Numbered from the stretch's first letter, positions 35,630 to 45,546 are shown. The stretch is DNA of 64,000 bases from an uncultured Pelagibacteraceae bacterium (GCA_902599625.1 CACKGF010000002.1:271406-335405), one strand, 5' to 3'. The notes: generated by a model from the letters alone, not told the origin. A program made the numbers and translations.

Positions 35630-37303
35630 ATGAAAAAAATTTGTTTTTTTTTAATAATTTTTTTATATCAAACTTTTTCCTACGCTAAAACAACTGAAAA
35701 TATTGAATTCAACCACAAGTATTTATCAAATTATTTTTCAGCAATAATATCCATTAATAATCAAGACGATAAAGATTCGTTAAAATATTTAAATAACACG
35801 AAAAGTCTTGTTAAAACTCATGAGAGTTATTTGGAAAACTATCTTATCTCATTAGTTCTAAACAATAAAATTGATATCGCTTTTAATAAAGCTATTCAAT
35901 TAAAAGCTAACGAAACAAATTTTTTTGAGGCAAAAGTACTGTTAGCTCTAAATTCGATAAACAAAAAAGATTTTTCAAATGCGATGTTAACCTTGGAGAA
36001 AATGGATGAAGTTCCGCTTGATACTCTTGAGCTTATCATCAAAGAGACATTAAAAGACTATCTAGATACAATCATATTTAAAAAGATGGACAAAAACGAA
36101 GATGTCCAGTTCGGTGAAATAGATAAAATAAAAAAGATTTTTCAATCTTGTTACTTAGGCAAAGAGAACACAGATCTTCTATTTGAAGAGCTTGTAATTA
36201 AAGATACTGAAGATTTTTCAAGGTATATTTTTTTTTACATTAATTATTTAGCTCAAATCAAAGATTTCAATAAAATAAACGAGTTACAAAATAAAATTGA
36301 TTATACGAATAGCAGCATTTTAATTGCTCAAGCAAAACAGTGGATTGAAAATAAAAGATACGACAAAATTACTTCAGCGTTCTCATGTAAAAATGAAAAT
36401 CATATTATATCTGAATTCTTGTTTTTGATTTCAAATTTATATTCTTCACAAGAACTTTTTAAAAAGTCAAATTTTTATATTCATTTATCAAATTATTTGA
36501 ACCCTGAATTTAATTTTAATAATAGTTTATTAGCTGAAAATTACATAATTAATAAGAAATTCGACTTAGCTTTAAAATCTTTGAATTTTATTTCAGAGGA
36601 AGATCTTATTTTTAGTTGGTATAAAAATAAAAAAAAATCTTCAATTATCAAGAAACAAGAAAATGAAGTAGCAGCACTCAATTTTTTAGAAAAAAAATTT
36701 GATGGATTAAGAACTAATAATATAAAAATTTTGTATGACATGGGTGGAATTTACAAAAGTTTTGAAAAATATGATGAGGCGATAAAAATTTACTCTAAAT
36801 TATTAGACTTGTTAGAAAACAGATCAAAAGCTTATGCTGATATTTTATATAGGCGGGGAGGCAGCTTTGAAAGGATTGGAGATTACGAAACTGCTGATAA
36901 AGATTTATTAGAATCTTTAAATATTACTCGAGAGAATCCTTACGTATTAAATTACCTTGCATATAGTTGGTTGGAGAGAAACTATAAAATTGAACTTTCG
37001 ATGGAAATGTTAAAAGAAGCATATGATTTAAGAAAGAATGATCCTTATATAACAGACTCTTTGGGATGGGGATATTATTTAATAAACGATTTTGAGAATG
37101 CAGAAAAATATTTGAAGAAAGCTGTGGAATTAATGCCATATGATCCGATAGTGAATGATCATTACGGGGACATACTTTGGATGTTAAATAGAAAAATACA
37201 AGCAAGATATTTTTGGAACAATGTATTAAATTTAGATGAAACAGACGATGAAATGAAAATTGATGTTAAAAAAAAGATTATTTATGGTATAGAAAAAACC
37301 TAA
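35630..37303 (+). CDS. Exported TPR-repeat protein
   Basis: A 557-residue protein with a signal peptide (MKKICFFLIIFLYQTFSYA) and many tetratricopeptide-like helical pairs; the clearest repeats are in the last 200 residues (KYDEAIKIYSKLLDLLENR, GDYETADKDLLESL, NDFENAEKYLKKAVELMPYDP). TPR arrays mediate protein binding. It is probably periplasmic or membrane-tethered. The residue order near the end (AYSWLERNYKIELSMEMLKEA, TDSLGWGYY) is shared by a widespread alphaproteobacterial family of unknown function. Followed after 7 bp by ispE. Confidence 0.82.
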   Translation: MKKICFFLIIFLYQTFSYAKTTENIEFNHKYLSNYFSAIISINNQDDKDSLKYLNNTKSLVKTHESYLENYLISLVLNNKIDIAFNKAIQLKANETNFFEAKVLLALNSINKKDFSNAMLTLEKMDEVPLDTLELIIKETLKDYLDTIIFKKMDKNEDVQFGEIDKIKKIFQSCYLGKENTDLLFEELVIKDTEDFSRYIFFYINYLAQIKDFNKINELQNKIDYTNSSILIAQAKQWIENKRYDKITSAFSCKNENHIISEFLFLISNLYSSQELFKKSNFYIHLSNYLNPEFNFNNSLLAENYIINKKFDLALKSLNFISEEDLIFSWYKNKKKSSIIKKQENEVAALNFLEKKFDGLRTNNIKILYDMGGIYKSFEKYDEAIKIYSKLLDLLENRSKAYADILYRRGGSFERIGDYETADKDLLESLNITRENPYVLNYLAYSWLERNYKIELSMEMLKEAYDLRKNDPYITDSLGWGYYLINDFENAEKYLKKAVELMPYDPIVNDHYGDILWMLNRKIQARYFWNNVLNLDETDDEMKIDVKKKIIYGIEKT

Positions 37304-37310
37304 ATTTCAC

Positions 37311-38141
37311 ATGCACAGAAAAGTAATAAAGTCTTTTGCAAAAATTAATCTTTTTTTAAATGTAGTTTCAAAAAAAAGAAAATTTCATAGAATCCAGTCT
37401 CTTTTTAGCTTTATTGACCTACATGATAGAATAGAAATATCGACAATTAATCGTAAAAAACATTTTATAAAATTTTATGGAAAATTCTCTAAAGGAATAA
37501 GTAAAAAAAATTCTATTTCTACTTTACTTAAAATTTTAGACCAGAAAGGACTAATTAAAAAAAAATACTATATCAAAGTTACAAAAAATATTCCTCAAAA
37601 GTCAGGTATGGGAGGGGGTTCTATGAATGCTGCCTCAATTCTAAATTTTTTTTTAAAAAGAAAAATTATAATTTTAAATAAAAAAAAAATTTTGGAGGTT
37701 TGTGAGATGGTAGGTAATGACGTAAAAATAGGGTTATATAAGGGTCCAATTTTTTTGAACTCAAACAATTCAATTCAATCATTAAAAAAAGGATTGAGTT
37801 ATCATTTGCTTATATTTAAACCAAAAATTGGATGTTCTACGAAACATATTTTTTCAAAATTTAAAAATTTTTCAAAGAAAATACCTTCAAATAAAAAAAA
37901 TTTGCTTAAATTAAATAATAAAAAGAATGATTTGGAGCCAATTGTATTAAAAAAATTTAGAAATATTAGCAAACCACTATTTTTTTTGAAAAGCTTAAAA
38001 GGGATAGAATTTGTAAGAATGACAGGGTCTGGTTCTAGCTTTGTTGCCTATTGTAAGTCTAAAAAAAACTTACTAAATGCGTCTAAATTATTCACCAATA
38101 AATACAAAAAATATTGGTCTGTAATGTCTAAAACTATATAA
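37311..38141 (+). CDS. ispE: 4-diphosphocytidyl-2-C-methyl-D-erythritol kinase
   Basis: A 276-residue GHMP kinase of the MEP isoprenoid pathway. It starts with the family pattern KSFAKINLFLNV (residues 7-18), and has the ATP loop PQKSGMGGGSMNAAS near 95-109 and the C-terminal VRMTGSGSSFVAY near 240. Very lysine-rich. With ispH it supplies isoprenoids for ubiquinone and the carotenoid/retinal genes of this window. Ends 33 bp before the tRNA gene. Confidence 0.92.
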   Translation: MHRKVIKSFAKINLFLNVVSKKRKFHRIQSLFSFIDLHDRIEISTINRKKHFIKFYGKFSKGISKKNSISTLLKILDQKGLIKKKYYIKVTKNIPQKSGMGGGSMNAASILNFFLKRKIIILNKKKILEVCEMVGNDVKIGLYKGPIFLNSNNSIQSLKKGLSYHLLIFKPKIGCSTKHIFSKFKNFSKKIPSNKKNLLKLNNKKNDLEPIVLKKFRNISKPLFFLKSLKGIEFVRMTGSGSSFVAYCKSKKNLLNASKLFTNKYKKYWSVMSKTI

Positions 38142-38174
38142 TTTTCGATTAGTTGTGTTATAAGAATTTAATTT

Positions 38175-38249
38175 TGGGGCGTAGCCAAGTGGTAAGGCAG
38201 CGGTTTTTGGTACCGCCATTCCTAGGTTCGAATCCTAGCGCCCCAGCCA
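38175..38249 (+). tRNA. trnQ: tRNA-Gln (anticodon TTG)
   Basis: A 75-base cloverleaf including an encoded CCA. The acceptor stem TGGGGCG (38175-38181) pairs with CGCCCCA (38239-38245), followed by discriminator G and CCA at 38247-38249. The anticodon stem GCGGT/ACCGC encloses the loop TTTTGGT, giving TTG, which reads CAA/CAG. The T arm CTAGG-TTCGAAT-CCTAG is perfect. The next gene, for a CCA-adding-type enzyme, starts 4 bases after the CCA. Confidence 0.97.
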
Positions 38250-38252
38250 GTT

Positions 38253-39524
38253 ATGTTTAAATTAATTAATAACTTTTTTAACTACAGTAAAAACGATTTA
38301 TTTAAAAAGAATACATTGGATATTCAGAAAAATTTTCCAGTAAAAAAAATATTTGATGCAATTAAGTCTTTTTCAGATGAAAGCGATGTTTATTATGTAG
38401 GAGGATGTGTTAGGAAGATTTTTTGCTATGAGCTTGTGGATGATATTGATTTGGCAACAAACATAAATCCTGACGAAGTTATACTATCGTTAAAGAAAAA
38501 TAATATTTCCTTTTATGAAACCGGAAAAAATCATGGGACAATAACTGCAATTATTGATGACAAGAAATTTGAAATTACATCTTTAAGGAAGGATATATCT
38601 ACCGATGGAAGGCACGCGAAAGTATTATTTTCAAAAGATTGGAGAGAAGATGCGGAGAGAAGGGACTTTACTTTTAACTCAATATACTCAAACATTTATG
38701 GTGAGGTGTTTGATCCTTTTAATGGAAGAAGAGATTTAGAAAATGGTTGTGTCACGTTTATTGGAGATCCGTCAAAACGCATCAAAGAAGATTACCTTAG
38801 AATACTCAGATATATAAGATTTTTCTTAAACTATTCAAAAAAAGACCACGAGCCAAAAATAAAAAAAATTATCAAACAAAATTTAGATGGCTTGCTTAAA
38901 ATCTCTAAAGAAAGATTAATAGATGAATTAAAAAAGATCATTTTTTCCAAAGGGTTCATAAATCTTAAAAAGGACGATTTTTCAAAAGAAATTCTTGAAC
39001 TTGTTTTCCCAAGTTTAAATAATACTTCATTTTTAACTGACAAAAACAAACTTCTTATTGAGGATATACAATTAAACAAGAATTTCATTGTATTGTTAAG
39101 TGCTATGATGATCAAAGATTTAAATAGTATTAATTATTTACTTTATAAGTTCAATTTTTCTAACCAAGATAAACAGAGACTTCTTTATATTCACGATAAT
39201 TATCAAATGAGTTTAGAGAAAAGTTTTTTTGATAGAGAGTTGAAAAAAAGAATATATTTTGGTGAAAAAGAAAGTCTTTTAGATCTTATAACTTTGCAAT
39301 TATTAATTTTTCATAAAAACGAGAAAGCACTTAATGATCTGATTAAAATTACTAAAAAAACTGATTTGCCAAAATTTCCTTATAATGCAGATTTTTTAAT
39401 TAAAAATTTTGATTACAAACCTGGAAAAAAAATGGGAAAAAAACTTAAAGAATTAGAGACACTTTGGGTTGATAATGATTTTAAAATCTCTAAAGAAGAA
39501 ATTAAGAAAATTGTTCTTAATTAA
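38253..39524 (+). CDS. cca: CCA tRNA nucleotidyltransferase / poly(A) polymerase family protein
   Basis: A 423-residue class II nucleotidyltransferase. The head has [12 protein letters not shown] with the GGxxR motif near residue 48, the metal-binding VDDIDLATN near 62, [10 protein letters not shown] near 107 and [14 protein letters not shown] near 178, the set shared by CCA-adding enzymes and bacterial poly(A) polymerases. In alphaproteobacteria the single homologue is normally the CCA enzyme. Start ATG is 4 bases after the tRNA-Gln end, so processing of a shared transcript would leave almost no leader. Stop overlaps greA by 4 bp. Confidence 0.9.
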   Translation: MFKLINNFFNYSKNDLFKKNTLDIQKNFPVKKIFDAIKSFSDESDVYYVGGCVRKIFCYELVDDIDLATNINPDEVILSLKKNNISFYETGKNHGTITAIIDDKKFEITSLRKDISTDGRHAKVLFSKDWREDAERRDFTFNSIYSNIYGEVFDPFNGRRDLENGCVTFIGDPSKRIKEDYLRILRYIRFFLNYSKKDHEPKIKKIIKQNLDGLLKISKERLIDELKKIIFSKGFINLKKDDFSKEILELVFPSLNNTSFLTDKNKLLIEDIQLNKNFIVLLSAMMIKDLNSINYLLYKFNFSNQDKQRLLYIHDNYQMSLEKSFFDRELKKRIYFGEKESLLDLITLQLLIFHKNEKALNDLIKITKKTDLPKFPYNADFLIKNFDYKPGKKMGKKLKELETLWVDNDFKISKEEIKKIVLN

Positions 39525-39994
39525 AGATATTTGACATCTTCAATTTCAAAATTTTTTTCACCAGAAGGAGTTTTTATTTCAACTAAATCGTTTTTATTTT
39601 TTCCTATTAACCCTTTCCCTATTGGTGATTGAAAAAAAATTAGGTTTTTTTTAAGATCAGCTTCATCTTTGCCAACAATTTTATATGTTAATTTTTCATT
39701 AGAATCTAAATCTTTTAGGTAAACAGTTGAACCAAATATTACCTTTCCAATATTTTCAATTTTAGTTACGTCAATAACATTTGCCCTTGCAATAATATCC
39801 TCAATCTGCTGAATACGACCTTCGTTATGTGACTGTTGTTCTTTAGCTGCATGATATTCAGCATTTTCTTTTAAATCACCATGTGACCTAGCTTCCGAAA
39901 TAGCAGATACTATTTCTGGCCTTTTTTTCTCTTTTAAAAAAACTAATTCTTCTTTAAGTTTAGTTAGTCCATTAACTGTTATCGGCTCTTTCAT
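39521..39994 (-). CDS. greA: Transcription elongation factor GreA
   Basis: A 157-residue factor that rescues backtracked RNA polymerase by stimulating transcript cleavage. The N-terminal coiled coil contains the catalytic acidic tip region [19 protein letters not shown] (about residues 36-54), and the C-terminal FKBP-like domain contains [18 protein letters not shown]. Length is normal. Followed after a few bases by nothing on this strand but convergent with cca; it is the last of a hemF-greA leftward pair with 8 bp between. Confidence 0.95.
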   Translation of the reverse strand: MKEPITVNGLTKLKEELVFLKEKKRPEIVSAISEARSHGDLKENAEYHAAKEQQSHNEGRIQQIEDIIARANVIDVTKIENIGKVIFGSTVYLKDLDSNEKLTYKIVGKDEADLKKNLIFFQSPIGKGLIGKNKNDLVEIKTPSGEKNFEIEDVKYL

Positions 39995-40002
39995 AAATTA
40001 AT

Positions 40003-40830
40003 TTATTCCCAATTTGCTGTAGGAGGTAAAGACATCAAAATGGCTTCTACATTTCCTCCAGTTTGTAATCCAAATTTTGTACCTCTATCATGTAGCAAAT
40101 TAAATTCAACGTACCTCCCCCTTTTTTTATTTTGAATTAGTTTGTCCTTTTTTTTCCATCTTTTTTTAAATTTCTTTGCAATTATTTCTTTAAATAAATA
40201 TGAAAAAACTATACCTACGTCTCTTACAAAAGCAAAATCTCTTTCCCAATTTTCCTTCTTATAATCAAAAAATATTCCTCCAATCCCTCTCGGTTCATTT
40301 CTATGATGTAAATAAAAATAATCATCACACCATTTTTTATATTTTTTGTAATAATTTTTGCCATGTTTATTGCACATCATTTTTAATTTCTTCTCAACAA
40401 TTTTTTCTAGCGCTGAGTCTTTAAAGCACGGAGTAAAATCCATCCCTCCACCAAACCACCCATGATCTGTAATTATGTATCTCGTATTAAAATGCATTGC
40501 TGGGATATAAGGATTTTTCATATGCATAACAATTGATATTCCTGATGCCCAAAAATCTTTACTATTGTTAAATCTAGGTATTTTTTTTTTAAATTCATTT
40601 GAAAAATTTCCATATACTTCAGAAAAATTTACACCTACTTTCTCAAAAACTTTTCCGTTTTTTAGAAGCTTTGATTTTCCACCTCCTTCATCTTTTGTTT
40701 CGCTTCTAGACCACGCCTTTGTTTTAAAATAAGAGGATCCATTTTCAATATTCTCAATTTCGTGACAAATCAATTCTTGAATTGTTAAAAACCAATTTCG
40801 CGTTAACTTTTTTCTAATATTTTCTTCCAT
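40003..40830 (-). CDS. hemF: Coproporphyrinogen III oxidase, oxygen-dependent
   Basis: A 275-residue HemF that oxidatively decarboxylates coproporphyrinogen III in heme synthesis. Conserved stretches: FWASGISIVMHMKNPYIPAMHFN near 92-114, WFGGGMDFTPC near 126, KKWCDDYFYLHHRNEPRGIGGIFFDY near 165 and RYVEFNLLHDRGTKFGLQTG near 240. The oxygen-dependent form fits an obligate aerobe with an aa3 oxidase. It is 12 bp from trmL and 8 bp from greA. Confidence 0.95.
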   Translation of the reverse strand: MEENIRKKLTRNWFLTIQELICHEIENIENGSSYFKTKAWSRSETKDEGGGKSKLLKNGKVFEKVGVNFSEVYGNFSNEFKKKIPRFNNSKDFWASGISIVMHMKNPYIPAMHFNTRYIITDHGWFGGGMDFTPCFKDSALEKIVEKKLKMMCNKHGKNYYKKYKKWCDDYFYLHHRNEPRGIGGIFFDYKKENWERDFAFVRDVGIVFSYLFKEIIAKKFKKRWKKKDKLIQNKKRGRYVEFNLLHDRGTKFGLQTGGNVEAILMSLPPTANWE

Positions 40831-40842
40831 AGATTAATTTAA

Positions 40843-41301
40843 TTATAATATTAATTTCGACACCACCATAGATACAGTTGTCGATAAGTTTAATGATCTT
40901 TTTTTTTTAAGAAGAGGTATTTTTATTCTTTTGTCTACTTCATGATGAATATTCTTTGGTACACCTGCACTTTCCCTACCAAATAAAAAAGTATCATTTT
41001 TTTTTATATTAAATGATTTGAACGAATCTTTAGCTTTAGTAGTCATTAGTACCACTCTTGAGTTTTTCTTAGCTTCAAAAAATTGATCTGAATTCTCGTA
41101 AATTTTAATCATTTTTTCATCTAAATAGTCCATTACCACTCTTCTAAAACGCTTGTCATGAAAAGTGAAGCCACATGGTTCAATAATCTCCAATTTTACA
41201 CCCAAACATGAGCAAGTTCTTATTATGGATGCAGTATTTTGAGGAATGTCAGGCTGATAGAGAGCAATTTTAGCTGTTAATTTTGTCTTATTCTGTGTCA
41301 T
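40843..41301 (-). CDS. trmL: tRNA (cytidine/uridine-34 2'-O)-methyltransferase, TrmL-like
   Basis: A 152-residue SPOUT methyltransferase. The opening IALYQPDIPQNTASIIRTC (residues 12-30), LFGRESAGVP near 101 and the C-terminal IPLLKKKRSLNLSTTVSMVV follow TrmL/CspR closely. It would methylate the wobble ribose in leucine tRNAs. Divergent from petA across 65 bp, which hold a striking palindrome. First gene of trmL-hemF-greA. Confidence 0.92.
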   Translation of the reverse strand: MTQNKTKLTAKIALYQPDIPQNTASIIRTCSCLGVKLEIIEPCGFTFHDKRFRRVVMDYLDEKMIKIYENSDQFFEAKKNSRVVLMTTKAKDSFKSFNIKKNDTFLFGRESAGVPKNIHHEVDKRIKIPLLKKKRSLNLSTTVSMVVSKLIL

Positions 41302-41303
41302 TC

Positions 41304-41332
41304 TTGCTATAGAAAAATTCCACTTTTATATT
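41304..41332 (+). promoter_or_regulatory. Candidate promoter of petABC
   Basis: TTGCTA at 41304-41309, 17-bp spacer, TATATT at 41327-41332, followed by the palindrome and the petA ATG at 41367. An alternative -10, TATAAT, is at 41344-41349 inside the palindrome. Choice between them is uncertain. Confidence 0.35.
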
Positions 41333-41350
41333 ATATGAAATCATATAATA
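41329..41350. promoter_or_regulatory. 22-bp palindrome between trmL and petA
   Basis: TATTATATGA, then AA, then TCATATAATA: perfect 10-bp arms with a 2-bp centre, 17 bp before the petA ATG and 28 bp before the trmL ATG. Each arm contains a TATAAT box facing outward on opposite strands. It may be a dimeric repressor operator, a symmetric bidirectional -10, or both. An RNA hairpin is also possible but no U-tract follows. Confidence 0.6.
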
Positions 41351-41366
41351 AATAAATTAAGTATTA

Positions 41367-41879
41367 ATGTCAGACGAAAAAAAACCTAATAGAAGAGACT
41401 TTATTTTTACAGCTACAGCTGCTGTAGGAGCAGTTGGTGCGGGAGCTGCGGCGTGGCCTTTAATTGATCAAATGAATCCAGATGCCTCTGTCAAGGCCCT
41501 TGCTAGTACAGAAGTAGATGTAAGTAGTTTGCAGCCAGGCCAGTCAGTTACTGTTTTGTGGAGAGGCAAACCTGTATTTATAAAAAGAAGAACAGAAAAT
41601 GAAATTAACGAAGCAAGAAATGTAAACATTTCTGATTTAAAACATCCTGAGAAAGATGAGGACAGAGCGAAAAATCCAGAGTGGTTAGTTATGTTAGGTG
41701 TTTGCACTCATTTAGGATGTGTGCCACTTGGTGACAAAGGTGAATATGGTGGCTGGTTTTGCCCATGTCATGGTTCACATTATGATACATCTGGAAGAAT
41801 AAGAAAAGGTCCAGCCCCAACCAATTTAGAAGTTCCAAAGTACGAATTTGTAAACAGTAACACGATTAAGATAGGTTAA
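41367..41879 (+). CDS. petA: Ubiquinol-cytochrome c reductase, Rieske iron-sulfur subunit
   Basis: A 170-residue bc1 subunit that carries electrons from ubiquinol to cytochrome c1. Twin-arginine type N-terminus (NRRDFIFTA) with one membrane helix (about residues 13-32), and the [2Fe-2S] ligand boxes CTHLGCVP near 112 and CPCHGSHYD near 131. First gene of petABC, with 1 bp to petB. Confidence 0.96.
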   Translation: MSDEKKPNRRDFIFTATAAVGAVGAGAAAWPLIDQMNPDASVKALASTEVDVSSLQPGQSVTVLWRGKPVFIKRRTENEINEARNVNISDLKHPEKDEDRAKNPEWLVMLGVCTHLGCVPLGDKGEYGGWFCPCHGSHYDTSGRIRKGPAPTNLEVPKYEFVNSNTIKIG

Positions 41880-41880
41880 A

Positions 41881-43149
41881 ATGAGCGATCACAATTACAC
41901 ACCATCATCAAAATTTGGAAAATGGTTTAATGATAGGTTACCTTTGCTGACTCTAGCAAATCATTTAACAGATTACCCAACTCCTAAAAATTTGAACTAT
42001 TGGTGGACGTTTGGGGGTATTTTAACATTTTGTTTAATTACTCAAATTATAACAGGTCTTGTTTTGGCTATGCATTACATAGCTCATGCAGACTTAGCTT
42101 TTAGTAGCGTTGAACACATTATGAGAGACGTAAACTATGGATGGCTCATAAGATATATTCATGCAAACGGAGCTTCAATGTTTTTCCTAGCAGTTTACAT
42201 TCACATATTTAGATCTTTGTTTTACGGGTCTTATAAAGCCCCAAGAGAGATCATATGGATTTTGGGAATTATGATTTATTTATTAATGATGGCCGCAGCG
42301 TTTATGGGTTATGTATTACCTTGGGGACAAATGAGTTTCTGGGGTGCTACAGTTATTACTAATTTGTTTAGTGCTATTCCTTTAGTTGGTGAAAGTATAA
42401 CTACATGGTTATGGGGTGGTTACTCAGTTGACAATCCAACGTTGACAAGATTTTTTACGCTACACTATCTTATACCATTTTTGATTTTGGGTTTAGTTGT
42501 TTTACACATTTGGGCACTTCATGTTCCAGGTAATAATAATCCTGTAGGTATAGATATTCAAAAGCCCTCTAAAGATACTGTGCCTTTCCATCCATACATT
42601 GTAATAAAAGATTTATTTGCATTACTTTTATTTATGATTGTATTTGCCTTCTTTGTATTTTACTCTCCAAACATTCTTGGACATGCAGACAATTATATAG
42701 AAGCGAACCCGTTAGTAACCCCAGCTCATATTGTACCAGAGTGGTATTTGTTACCATTTTACGCAATCCTAAGATCAATTCCTGATAAGCTTTTAGGAGT
42801 TGTTGCAATGTTATCAGCGATATTTATTTTAGCGGCATTACCATGGTTAGACACTTCAAAGGTAAGATCAGCAGTATTTAGACCGTTATACAAACAATTT
42901 TACTGGATACTTGTAATCGATGTTTTAATATTAGGTTATGTAGGGGCAATGCCAGCAGAGGGATTATATTTATTAATTGCAAGAGTAGCTACTGCATATT
43001 ACTTTTTACACTTTTTATTGATACTTCCAATTTTGGGTAAAATTGAAAAAACAACACCTTTACCTTTAAGTATTACTAGTCCAGTTTTAGGAGGATCAGC
43101 AGATCTTGCAATGGCAAAAAATACGGATGTAAGAAAAGAGAAGTTATAG
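41881..43149 (+). CDS. petB: Ubiquinol-cytochrome c reductase, cytochrome b subunit
   Basis: A 422-residue eight-helix cytochrome b. Heme-ligand histidine pairs are on helices II and IV ([21 protein letters not shown] and [21 protein letters not shown]). The Qo-site PEWY motif is in [17 protein letters not shown] near 277, and [18 protein letters not shown] near 140 is conserved. Its stop shares one base with the petC GTG start. Confidence 0.97.
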   Translation: MSDHNYTPSSKFGKWFNDRLPLLTLANHLTDYPTPKNLNYWWTFGGILTFCLITQIITGLVLAMHYIAHADLAFSSVEHIMRDVNYGWLIRYIHANGASMFFLAVYIHIFRSLFYGSYKAPREIIWILGIMIYLLMMAAAFMGYVLPWGQMSFWGATVITNLFSAIPLVGESITTWLWGGYSVDNPTLTRFFTLHYLIPFLILGLVVLHIWALHVPGNNNPVGIDIQKPSKDTVPFHPYIVIKDLFALLLFMIVFAFFVFYSPNILGHADNYIEANPLVTPAHIVPEWYLLPFYAILRSIPDKLLGVVAMLSAIFILAALPWLDTSKVRSAVFRPLYKQFYWILVIDVLILGYVGAMPAEGLYLLIARVATAYYFLHFLLILPILGKIEKTTPLPLSITSPVLGGSADLAMAKNTDVRKEKL

Positions 43150-43931
43150 TGCAAAGAATATTTAAAATTCTTTTTTTCCTTTTAATTTTGAATACAAATT
43201 TTGCAAATTCAATATCTGCAGAAAACACAAGTAAATTATTGACAACTGACTGGTCTTTCAAAGGTCCATTCGGTAAATTTGATAGAGCTTCACTTCAAAG
43301 AGGTTATCAAGTTTACAATGAAGTCTGTGCTTCTTGTCACTCTTTAAAATATGTTTCATATAGAAACTTGTCTGAAAAAGGTGGGCCAGAATTTTCTGTA
43401 AAAGAAGCAAAAGCCATTGCTGCAAGCTTTGAAATTACTGATGGTCCAAATCAGGACGGTGAAATGTTTACAAGACCAGCCAAACTTTCTGATAAATTTG
43501 TGATGCCATACAGTAATGAAGAGGAAGCTAAATCAGCTAATGGAGGTGCTTATCCACCAGATATGTCTGTTTTAGTGAAGGCAAGAGCAGGCGGTGCAGA
43601 TTATATATACTCAGTTTTACTAGGCTATGTGGACCCACCAGAAAATATAAAACTAGATGATGGGGTTTATTACAACAAATACATGTACGGAAACAAAATC
43701 AAGATGCCTAAACAACTTTCTGATGGTCTTGTAGAATACTCTGACGGGACAAATGCTACTGAAGAACAAATGGCAAAAGATGTTACGAGCTTTCTTATGT
43801 GGACTGCAGAACCTCATTTAGAGCAAAGGCATAAAACAGGATTTAGAGCAATCGTTTATTTGATTATACTTACTGTGCTAGTCTATTTTAGTATGAAAAA
43901 AATATGGTCAAGAGTTGAAACGAATGTTTAA
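43149..43931 (+). CDS. petC: Ubiquinol-cytochrome c reductase, cytochrome c1 subunit
   Basis: A 260-residue periplasmic cytochrome with a signal peptide (first 24 or so residues), the heme c site CASCH near 58-62, an axial Met region in the second half, and a C-terminal anchor helix (RAIVYLIILTVLVYFSM). Starts with GTG overlapping petB. It passes electrons to a soluble or membrane cytochrome c for the aa3 oxidase. Its last 24 bp overlap the convergent ychF gene, the largest convergent overlap in the window. Confidence 0.95.
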   Translation: MQRIFKILFFLLILNTNFANSISAENTSKLLTTDWSFKGPFGKFDRASLQRGYQVYNEVCASCHSLKYVSYRNLSEKGGPEFSVKEAKAIAASFEITDGPNQDGEMFTRPAKLSDKFVMPYSNEEEAKSANGGAYPPDMSVLVKARAGGADYIYSVLLGYVDPPENIKLDDGVYYNKYMYGNKIKMPKQLSDGLVEYSDGTNATEEQMAKDVTSFLMWTAEPHLEQRHKTGFRAIVYLIILTVLVYFSMKKIWSRVETNV

Positions 43932-44981
43932 AATATCGCCATCTTTTACAATATAATCTTTTCCTTCTAACCTCATTTTACCATTATTTTTAGAATTGAC
44001 CCAACCATCATTATCTAAAAAATCATCATACGAGACAGTTTCCGCTCTAATAAAACCTTTTTCAAAATCTGTATGTATTTTTCCTGCGGCAGTGGGCGCT
44101 AAACTATTTTTTTCAATTGTCCAAGCTCTACTTTCTTCGGGGCCTGAGGTAAAAAAAGTATTTAATTCTAACAATTTATAACCTTTATTAATTAGGTTAT
44201 TTAAACCTGTTGTTTTAATTCCCATAACTTTCATAAAATTTTCTTTTTCATCATTATTTAATTGATTAATTTGGTTTTCGATATCAGCTGATATAATTAA
44301 AACATTTTCTATATTTACAGATTTTTTTACTTGTTCAGTATATCTATTACCATTTTGTATACTGTCTTCATCAACATTGCATACGTACAACTTTGGTTTT
44401 AATGAGAGAAGACCAGAAGAGGATATCTCATTTTTATCGAAATTCTGCTTTAAGTTATCAATTGGCTTATCATTATTAATTAATTCTAATGCTTGATTAA
44501 GTAATTCATATTCTTTTTCATTTAAATTTTTTTTATTTTTTTTATCAATTCTTTTTTGAATTGACTCTAAATCTGCTAATTTCATTTCAGTCTCTATAAT
44601 TTCTAAATCTCTAATTGGATCAACGTTAGGATTAACGTTTTGAATATCAGTGGAGTCGAAACATCTTAAAAGATGTATAATCGCATCGACTTCTCTTATA
44701 TGGGATAAAAATTTATTTCCTAAACCTTCACCTTTCGAGGCTCCTTTTACAAGTCCTGCGATATCCACAAAAGTAATACTTGTGTAAATTTTTTTTTTGG
44801 ATTTTGAAATCTGAACAAGTTTATCGAGCCTTGTGTCTACAACAGGCACCATGCCAACATTAGGTTCGATTGTGCAAAAAGGAAAATTTCCAGAAAGTGC
44901 TTTGGTAGAATTTGTTAATGCGTTAAATAAAGTTGATTTTCCAACATTAGGCAAACCTACGATACCGCATTTAAAACCCAT
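43908..44981 (-). CDS. ychF: Ribosome-binding ATPase YchF
   Basis: A 357-residue Obg-like P-loop protein. G1 GLPNVGKSTLFNALTN (residues 8-23), switch/G3 FVDIAGLVKGAS near 72, and the C-terminal TGS domain with AAGKIHTDFEKGFIRAETV near 303 are present. YchF prefers ATP and acts in translation and stress responses. Last gene of the leftward prs-rplY-pth-ychF set, 4 bp after pth. Confidence 0.95.
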   Translation of the reverse strand: MGFKCGIVGLPNVGKSTLFNALTNSTKALSGNFPFCTIEPNVGMVPVVDTRLDKLVQISKSKKKIYTSITFVDIAGLVKGASKGEGLGNKFLSHIREVDAIIHLLRCFDSTDIQNVNPNVDPIRDLEIIETEMKLADLESIQKRIDKKNKKNLNEKEYELLNQALELINNDKPIDNLKQNFDKNEISSSGLLSLKPKLYVCNVDEDSIQNGNRYTEQVKKSVNIENVLIISADIENQINQLNNDEKENFMKVMGIKTTGLNNLINKGYKLLELNTFFTSGPEESRAWTIEKNSLAPTAAGKIHTDFEKGFIRAETVSYDDFLDNDGWVNSKNNGKMRLEGKDYIVKDGDILNIRFNS

Positions 44982-44985
44982 TTAT

Positions 44986-45546
44986 TTATTTATTGTTTAC
45001 GGTACTTGAAAATAAGTCCAGTTTTTTTTCAATGAGAATTGATAAATTGTCTGTGATATTTTCTTTTATTGATTCAAGTTCTGTTTTCTCATCTTCGTCA
45101 AAATCTTTCAGAACGTGGTCATTTACTGCTATGTTATTTTTTGGTTTGCCAATACCAATTCGAACTCTTGAATATTCTTTTCCTATAAACTTATCAATTG
45201 AGGCAATACCATTATGACCTGCATCTGATCCCCCAAACTTTGCTTTAACTTTCCCAAAATCAATATCTAAATCATCATGGAAAACAATTACATCCTCTGC
45301 ATCAATTTTAAAGTACTCCATTAATTCTCTGATACATATTCCTGAATTATTCATAAAGGTTAGAGGTTTTATTGCATAAACTTTTTTATTATTGATGCTT
45401 CCAGTTGTAAGAAGTCCTTTAAATTTTGGTTTTTGTTTTGATAATTTAAATTTATTATTTATTGCATCAATAATTTTAAAACCGATGTTATGTCTATTAT
45501 TTTCAGAATTCGGTGTAGGATTTCCTAGTCCAACAAAAAGCAACAT
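44986..45546 (-). CDS. pth: Peptidyl-tRNA hydrolase
   Basis: A 186-residue enzyme that recycles tRNA from dropped-off peptidyl-tRNA. VGLGNPTPNSENNRHNIGF (residues 5-23) includes the catalytic His, with KPLTFMNNSG near 60, VFHDDLDIDFGKVK near 88 and GGSDAGHNGI near 105. Positioned between rplY and ychF as is common in proteobacteria, suggesting one translation-related operon. Confidence 0.95.
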   Translation of the reverse strand: MLLFVGLGNPTPNSENNRHNIGFKIIDAINNKFKLSKQKPKFKGLLTTGSINNKKVYAIKPLTFMNNSGICIRELMEYFKIDAEDVIVFHDDLDIDFGKVKAKFGGSDAGHNGIASIDKFIGKEYSRVRIGIGKPKNNIAVNDHVLKDFDEDEKTELESIKENITDNLSILIEKKLDLFSSTVNNK

